DNA of 62,490 nucleotides, taken from contig PEAN01000017.1 in the NCBI GenBank assembly GCA_002753735.1, forward strand, positions 1 to 62,490, given 5' to 3'. Within the stretch, counting starts at the first letter, position 1. Each line of letters opens with the position of its first letter. Origin of the DNA: Magnetococcales bacterium DCbin4. GTDB taxonomy: Bacteria > Pseudomonadota > Magnetococcia > Magnetococcales > UBA8363. A model generated the notes under the pieces. That model saw only the letters and a list, made by a program, of their open reading frames with translations. It was not told the DNA's origin and made no database searches. Shown piece by piece: positions 57,720-62,490 of this stretch. The translations under genes and the position numbers were made by a program.

Positions 57720-59942
57720 ATGTTGAATTTCATCGGTGGTCTGACGGTTGCGAACAAGCTGAGATTTGGTTTTGGCCTGGTGGGGCTGATATTGCTTGGA
57801 GTGATCATTAAATACCACAACACATTAAATCATGTCGATGCCAATTATTCCAGGCTTCTGGCCGTGGAAGAGCGGTCAAAAAGTTCAGCCATGACGATTT
57901 CCGAGGCCATGTTGTTGGCCCGGCGGGCGGAAAAAGATTTCTTATTGCGCAAGGACCCGAAATATGTCGAAAAAGTAGCCGGAATGGTACAGAAGATTGT
58001 GGATCAGGCTGCGATATTGCGTGACCTCGGCGAACAATCAGGTCATCAGGAAGGGGGCGCCCTGGCCCAGGACTTGGTGACGGCCATTCAGGAATATGGC
58101 AACACCTTCGTGATGCTTGTACAGGCCATGGAACGGATGGGATTGACGCCTGAGACCGGTTTCGAGGGGGAATTTCGCAAGGCGGCGCATGATTTGGAAC
58201 AACGGCTCCGGGATTTCGATACCGACATGCTGCAAATTCAACTCCTCCAGGCGCGGCGGGCCGAAAAGGATTTCCGACTGCGTGGTGATGATAAATATGT
58301 TGTTAAACACAAGGAAATAATTGCAACTTTGAGGTCGGAAATCGATGATTCGCTGTTGGCTGACGCGACGAAGAATCAGCTTCGCGAACAGCTTCCACCT
58401 TATGAGGACGCTTTTGCCCGAACCGTGCTGGAACACCGGGAATCGGGTTCGGCGTCCAAGGAAACCGCTTCACTGTTGAGCGAAAGGGCCCACGTCCTGG
58501 AACAGACTTTGGAGGTTCACTATGTCGCTGACATATGGCGTAATTTTCTTTTTGCCCGGCGACACGAAAAGGATTATCTCCTGCGGGGGGATCCGAAATA
58601 TGTCAAAAAACTTGGGGAGTCGATCAAAGATGTGTTGACGGCGGTCAAGGAATCGAAAATTCCTGAATCCATCAAGGAGCAGGTCGGTCGTGACATCTCC
58701 GTCTATCAAAAGGCGTTTGCCGCGCTGGAACAGGAAAAAATACGCATCGACGGGTTGATGGAGACCATGCGTGCCGCAGTCCATCGTATTGAGCCCATCG
58801 TTGAAAAGGCGGTCAAGGATACCACTGAATCGATGGTTGCCATCTCACAGGCAACTTCTCAGGAAGTTCAGAATGCAAAGAGGGTGTCCCTGATCCTGGC
58901 CATCATTGCCTACGTCCTTGGAATTGTTCTCGCGCTTGCCATCAGCCATTTCATTTCATCAAGCGTGCAGCGGATGGTACGGTTTGTCAATCGCTTCGGC
59001 GACGGCGATTTGACGTCGGTTTGCGCCATTGCGGGCGAAGATGAGTTCGGCCGTATGGGTAAGGCGCTGAATCACTCCACCATGAAATTGCGCCAGGCTT
59101 TTGAAGAAATTAAACATTCCGCCATTCAGGTTGCGGCGGGAAGCATCGAACTTTCCGACTCTTCTCAAAGGATGGCGCACGGTTCGACGCAAGAGGCGGC
59201 CGCCATCGAGCAGACCTCGGCCGCCATGGAGGAGATGAAATCCAGCATTCAGATGAACACCGAAAATTCCCGGGCCACCGAGATTATTTCCAAAAAGGCG
59301 GCCCGGGATGCCGAGGAAAGCGGCAAGGCGGTGGTCGAAGCGGTGAAGGCGATGAAGGAAATCGCCGGGAAAATTTCCATCATTGAAGAAATTGCACGTC
59401 AAACCAATCTGTTGGCCTTGAATGCCGCGATTGAGGCGGCGCGGGCGGGGGAGCATGGCAAGGGCTTTGCCGTTGTGGCGGCAGAAGTTCGCAAACTGGC
59501 CGAGCGCAGTCAGCATGCAGCGGGTGAAATCGGCCATCTGTCCGCCTCCAGCGTCGATGTGGCGGAGCGTACCGGATCTCTGCTGCAAAATCTGGTCCCT
59601 GACATACAGAAGACCGCTGATTTGATTCAGCAGATCTCTGCCGCGAGTCGTGAGCAAAACCAAGGTGTGGCTCAGATCAACCAAGCCATTCAACAATTGG
59701 ATCAGGTGATTCAGAAAACGGCGGGAAGTTCCGAAGAAATGGAGGCTACCGCTGAGGAATTATCTGCTCAGGCAGAAATTTTGGACCGGGCCGTCCGTCA
59801 GTTCAAAACCGGCGAATCCGGTCCGGTCCTGGAAACGGGGAGCAGACGGAAAACCTCAGGGAACACGGGCAGGAAGGCGCTTCCCCTTCACCATGCCTCC
59901 AAAAGTGATCCTGACACGCTTCCAGGGGGTGTTGACTTCTAA
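57720..59942 (+). CDS. Methyl-accepting chemotaxis protein with HBM-like sensor
   Basis: A 740-residue chemoreceptor. TM1 is at about 13-33. The periplasmic helical region repeats an 'RRxEKDFxLRxDxKYV' helix three times (near 68, 178 and 280), the sequence signature of helical-bimodular (HBM) sensor domains, which usually have two such modules. TM2 (about 388-412), a HAMP domain and the MCP coiled coil follow, with the tip '[20 protein letters not shown]'. The start at the second ATG has AAGGGG five bases before it. The ligand is unknown; HBM receptors often bind carboxylates. Confidence 0.92.
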   Translation: MLNFIGGLTVANKLRFGFGLVGLILLGVIIKYHNTLNHVDANYSRLLAVEERSKSSAMTISEAMLLARRAEKDFLLRKDPKYVEKVAGMVQKIVDQAAILRDLGEQSGHQEGGALAQDLVTAIQEYGNTFVMLVQAMERMGLTPETGFEGEFRKAAHDLEQRLRDFDTDMLQIQLLQARRAEKDFRLRGDDKYVVKHKEIIATLRSEIDDSLLADATKNQLREQLPPYEDAFARTVLEHRESGSASKETASLLSERAHVLEQTLEVHYVADIWRNFLFARRHEKDYLLRGDPKYVKKLGESIKDVLTAVKESKIPESIKEQVGRDISVYQKAFAALEQEKIRIDGLMETMRAAVHRIEPIVEKAVKDTTESMVAISQATSQEVQNAKRVSLILAIIAYVLGIVLALAISHFISSSVQRMVRFVNRFGDGDLTSVCAIAGEDEFGRMGKALNHSTMKLRQAFEEIKHSAIQVAAGSIELSDSSQRMAHGSTQEAAAIEQTSAAMEEMKSSIQMNTENSRATEIISKKAARDAEESGKAVVEAVKAMKEIAGKISIIEEIARQTNLLALNAAIEAARAGEHGKGFAVVAAEVRKLAERSQHAAGEIGHLSASSVDVAERTGSLLQNLVPDIQKTADLIQQISAASREQNQGVAQINQAIQQLDQVIQKTAGSSEEMEATAEELSAQAEILDRAVRQFKTGESGPVLETGSRRKTSGNTGRKALPLHHASKSDPDTLPGGVDF

Positions 59943-60146
59943 TCCCACTGCGCCCATGACGGAACCCCGGGGATGATCCTCCAGCCCCTTTGGGTTTCCT
60001 TGAGCGGCATGAACCCACATTTTTCGATGCTCTGTTCGCCAGCGACCGGGAACTTTTCCCCTGCGTTGGTTACTATGATAACATGGCCTTCTTGTCGTGG
60101 GAGGCGCATCATGAGGATGGTTCAAGAATAACCAGGGAGAACAACA

Positions 60147-60683
60147 ATGAAAAGGTCAGGTGTGTTGTTGGCGATGACGGCGGCAGTGGGAATGGTACTC
60201 AATTCCGGAGTGGCATGGGCTGGCGCCATTGACCCCCTGGGTGGCATGATTACGGGCGCGTTGGTTGGTTCGGTGTTCGGACCGGATAAAAAACATCGGA
60301 CCCAGAATGCCTTGATCGGGGCGGTGACCGGGGCGTTCCTTGGCAGCCAGTTGTCCTATGCCCAGGATCAATATCAATCTTCGGGTGGTTCTTCCCGTGG
60401 GGTCAGCTATCGTGACGATTGGGATGATTCCTATGGCCGGCATGATCGTCGGCATCACCATCATCATCACCGCTACAACACGACGGTCATTGAGCGGGAG
60501 CCGCGCAGCCAAACGGTGATTGTTACGCCACGCAGGGATACCGAGACGGTGATCGTCAAGCGGTATCGGGATACCAAGGTGATCGTCGTGGAACCGCGAG
60601 AAACTCGGACCTATATTGAAGTGGAACCGGAATCCCGGCATTACAAAAATTTCGGTTATGATACGGTTCACTCCTCCTATTGA
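60147..60683 (+). CDS. Exported glycine-zipper, His-rich protein
   Basis: A 178-residue protein with a signal peptide (about 1-25). A glycine-zipper hydrophobic segment follows ('GGMITGALVGSVFG' and 'IGAVTGAFLGS', about 32-70). A His-rich stretch of six consecutive His near residue 104 and a charged Arg/Val-rich tail ('TVIVTPRRDTETVIVKR') come next. The glycine zipper suggests membrane oligomerisation, and the His cluster suggests metal binding. No exact family was recognised. A purine-rich CAGGGAG site precedes the ATG. Confidence 0.65.
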   Translation: MKRSGVLLAMTAAVGMVLNSGVAWAGAIDPLGGMITGALVGSVFGPDKKHRTQNALIGAVTGAFLGSQLSYAQDQYQSSGGSSRGVSYRDDWDDSYGRHDRRHHHHHHRYNTTVIEREPRSQTVIVTPRRDTETVIVKRYRDTKVIVVEPRETRTYIEVEPESRHYKNFGYDTVHSSY

Positions 60684-60692
60684 GTCGATGGT

Positions 60693-62339
60693 GTGGTGGA
60701 TCGTTCCGGAGATGAGGTGATTGCCGCGCTGCATCAGCGTCTTGAGGTGCAGCGGCAGAATCCTGAACTCTGGTTGCAACTGGGTTTGACCTATCAGGTC
60801 ATGCATCGATGGGATGAAGCGATGAGGTGTTTTCAAAACGCCTTGATCCTTCGTCCCATTTTTTTTGATGCGATGTTTCACCAGGCTACATTGTTCATGA
60901 TTTCGGGCCGGTTCGAGGAGGCCATCCATTGCTATCGCCGGGCGTTGAAGATCAGGCGGCGATCTCTGGAAGGGTGGGCCAATCTGGGGGGGGCGTATCT
61001 CAAGTTGGATCGCCTGCGGGAGGCTCGGGACAGTCTGCTTCAGGCATTGTCCCTTGCTCCCGGGGAACCGGGGATCCTTACCAATCTGGGGACGGTGCTG
61101 CATAAGTTGGGTCGGCATGATGAAGCTCTGGCCCATTGGCGCGAGGCGCTTGCGGTGGCTCCAGATTTTCCCGATGCCTGGTTGAATCTGGGGCATGCGT
61201 TGCAGGAACTGGATCGACTGGATGAAGCGGAAGTGGCTTTTGAGCGGGTATTGACGCTTCGGCCGGAGGGGGCCGAAGCGATGACAGGATTGGGCATCAT
61301 TGCGCATAAACGTCAGCATTATTCTTCCGCACTGAAATGGTACCAGGCTGCATTGCAGCTCAAGCCCGACTTGGCGGCGGCGCATTACAATGATGGCTTG
61401 ACCCGGCTGTGCCTGGGTGATTTCGCGGTTGGATGGAGCCAGTATGAATGGCGTTGGCGGACCGATGCATTTCCTCCGCATGGATTTACCCAACCTTTGT
61501 GGGATGGCCAAATGGCGTCGGGAAAAACCCTGCTGCTTCATTGTGAACAGGGGTTTGGCGACAGCATCCAGTTCATCCGTTATGCCGCCATGGTCAAGGA
61601 ACGGTGTGGTGCGGTGGCGGTTTTCTGTCCCCCGGCATTGGAACGTCTTTTTTCAACGGTTCATGGCATTGATCATCTGGCCTCCAGATCGGACCGCTTG
61701 CCGGTGTGTGATCTTCAGATTCCGCTGATGAGCCTTGCGGGAACGTTGGGGACTTCTTTGGCGAATGTTCCAGACCGGATTCCCTATCTGGCGGTCGACG
61801 AGGGGTGGGTGGACCGTTTCCGGGGGCGTTTGGCACCGTTGTCGGGGATCAAAATTGGTCTGGCCTGGCGTGGTAACCCCAAACACATCAATGATCGCAA
61901 TCGTTCCATCGATCCACGTTTATTTTTGGAGGAATGGTTGACCTTGCCGGGGTATCAATTTATTGGTTTGCAGCAGGAGATGACCGGAGATGAGCGGCAA
62001 TGGTGTTCCGGATATGCTCAATTTCATGAATTCAGTGATGCTTTGGGCGATTTCGCCGATACGGCGGGGTTGATTTCCAGTTTGGATGGGGTGATCAGTG
62101 TCGATACGGCGGTTGTCCATTTGGCAGGGGCATTGGGACGGCCTGTCTGGGTGTTGCTGCCGAAGGTGGCCGATTGGCGTTGGCTGAGGGATCGGACGGA
62201 TTCCCCCTGGTATCCCACCATGCGTCTGTTGCGACAAACGGGAGATGGGGGGTGGGGAGCGGTCATCTCCCGGGTGGCCCAGCTTCTCCAGGAGATTGGA
62301 ACCCCTGAACAATTTCAAGAAAAAAAGTGCACGCAATAA
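60693..62339 (+). CDS. TPR protein with C-terminal GT9/ADP-heptosyltransferase-like domain
   Basis: A 548-residue cytoplasmic protein. Six or seven TPRs occupy about 10-245 ('NPELWLQLGLTYQVM', 'AWLNLGHALQELDRL'). The C-terminal domain (about 265-540) has a glycosyltransferase-like 'LLLHCEQGFGDSIQFIRY' and 'GVISVDTAVVHLAGALGRP', as in heptosyltransferase-like TPR glycosyltransferases. It would glycosylate proteins or LPS components. It starts at a GTG nine bases after the His-rich gene; its stop codon overlaps a 25-bp repeat unit. Acceptor is unknown. Confidence 0.82.
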   Translation: MVDRSGDEVIAALHQRLEVQRQNPELWLQLGLTYQVMHRWDEAMRCFQNALILRPIFFDAMFHQATLFMISGRFEEAIHCYRRALKIRRRSLEGWANLGGAYLKLDRLREARDSLLQALSLAPGEPGILTNLGTVLHKLGRHDEALAHWREALAVAPDFPDAWLNLGHALQELDRLDEAEVAFERVLTLRPEGAEAMTGLGIIAHKRQHYSSALKWYQAALQLKPDLAAAHYNDGLTRLCLGDFAVGWSQYEWRWRTDAFPPHGFTQPLWDGQMASGKTLLLHCEQGFGDSIQFIRYAAMVKERCGAVAVFCPPALERLFSTVHGIDHLASRSDRLPVCDLQIPLMSLAGTLGTSLANVPDRIPYLAVDEGWVDRFRGRLAPLSGIKIGLAWRGNPKHINDRNRSIDPRLFLEEWLTLPGYQFIGLQQEMTGDERQWCSGYAQFHEFSDALGDFADTAGLISSLDGVISVDTAVVHLAGALGRPVWVLLPKVADWRWLRDRTDSPWYPTMRLLRQTGDGGWGAVISRVAQLLQEIGTPEQFQEKKCTQ

Positions 62340-62490
62340 TTCTACTTTGTCACATTCATTAATCCCTGGTTAATTCTACTTTGTTACATTCATTAACTGG
62401 AGAGAATGGCAGGCAATTGACTGATATGCATAGGAATATTGAAAGAAAAAATGGGGCTTAAGGGATTGCCCCCAGGACTTTGACTTTGAT
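62338..62490 (-). repeat. Interspersed ~110-bp intergenic repeat, copy 3 (inverted, with an extra 25-bp unit)
   Basis: Reverse complement of the element aligned to the other two copies: 'CCTGGGGGCAATCCC', a T-rich run, then 'CCAGTTAATGAATGTAACAA' and AGTAGAATT. The copy runs to the window edge. The 25-bp unit (AATTCTACTTTGTYACATTC followed by ATTAA) is duplicated at 62338-62362 and 62372-62396, with one variable base. Confidence 0.85.

Noticed and set aside
60156..61541. 461-codon minus-strand frame opposite the His-rich and TPR genes
   Set aside because: Antisense to two well-supported genes; no recognisable domain.

Overview
The window reads as a stretch of chromosome from a Gram-negative, motile, chemotactic proteobacterium of medium GC. 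A deep-branching alphaproteobacterial lineage such as Magnetococcales fits the mix of chemoreceptors, RNase J, TPR-rich proteins and the rplU-rpmA-obgE-proB order. That placement is an inference from gene content, not from an alignment. No rRNA, tRNA, CRISPR array or intact transposon was seen. Coding density is high, and most genes lie in short operons.

Layout. 1-2.5 kb: the 3' part of a giant RTX-type secreted protein. 2.5-6.9 kb (minus): a TPR protein, then a UDP-glucuronate-4-epimerase-like gene followed by a heme-motif (Tll0287-like/HAMP) sensor that carries a 14-base G tract. 7-9.6 kb (plus): rnhA, a DUF465 protein, cysC, a DUF3301 protein and a membrane protein. 9.8-12.2 kb (minus): glgB. 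12.3-13.4 kb: a small unknown and a YbjN-like protein. 13.6-19.5 kb (minus): a compact five-gene glycan/lipid-modification operon (aminotransferase, radical SAM, methyltransferase, GT2, polytopic glycosyltransferase). 19.6-21.7 kb: a CHASE2 nucleotide cyclase. 21.9-29.4 kb: mutM divergent from tatA-tatB-tatC-rnj-ftsK. 29.6-34.2 kb: a 30-residue membrane peptide and an RND pump operon. 34.3-42.8 kb: a MORN-FGE lipoprotein, an HD-GYP phosphodiesterase, and an exported Sel1-TPR-CHAT protein followed by a FecR-like protein. 43.5-50.2 kb: a chemoreceptor and a 1225-residue protein with tandem cyclic-nucleotide-binding domains. 50.2-54.1 kb: a decayed IS200/IS605-like remnant, an SGNH-hydrolase-like protein, an exported beta-carbonic anhydrase and a STAS protein. 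54.2-57.4 kb (minus): rplU-rpmA-obgE-proB. 57.7-62.3 kb: a second chemoreceptor, a His-rich glycine-zipper protein and a TPR glycosyltransferase.

How the genes may work together. Signalling dominates: two full chemoreceptors, one receptor-like heme sensor, a cyclase with a possible CNB effector, an HD-GYP enzyme and a STAS switch. Envelope functions form the second theme: RTX secretion, glycan transfer, the Tat system with a possible Tat substrate (the carbonic anhydrase), an RND pump, and the exported CHAT/FecR pair.

The strongest unlisted signals are: (1) a roughly 110-bp intergenic repeat with a terminator-like hairpin, present three times at 3' ends of genes; (2) the exported Sel1-TPR-CHAT plus FecR-like pair; (3) the large tandem-CNB protein; (4) a possible phase-variable G tract in the heme sensor; and (5) the compact glycan operon.
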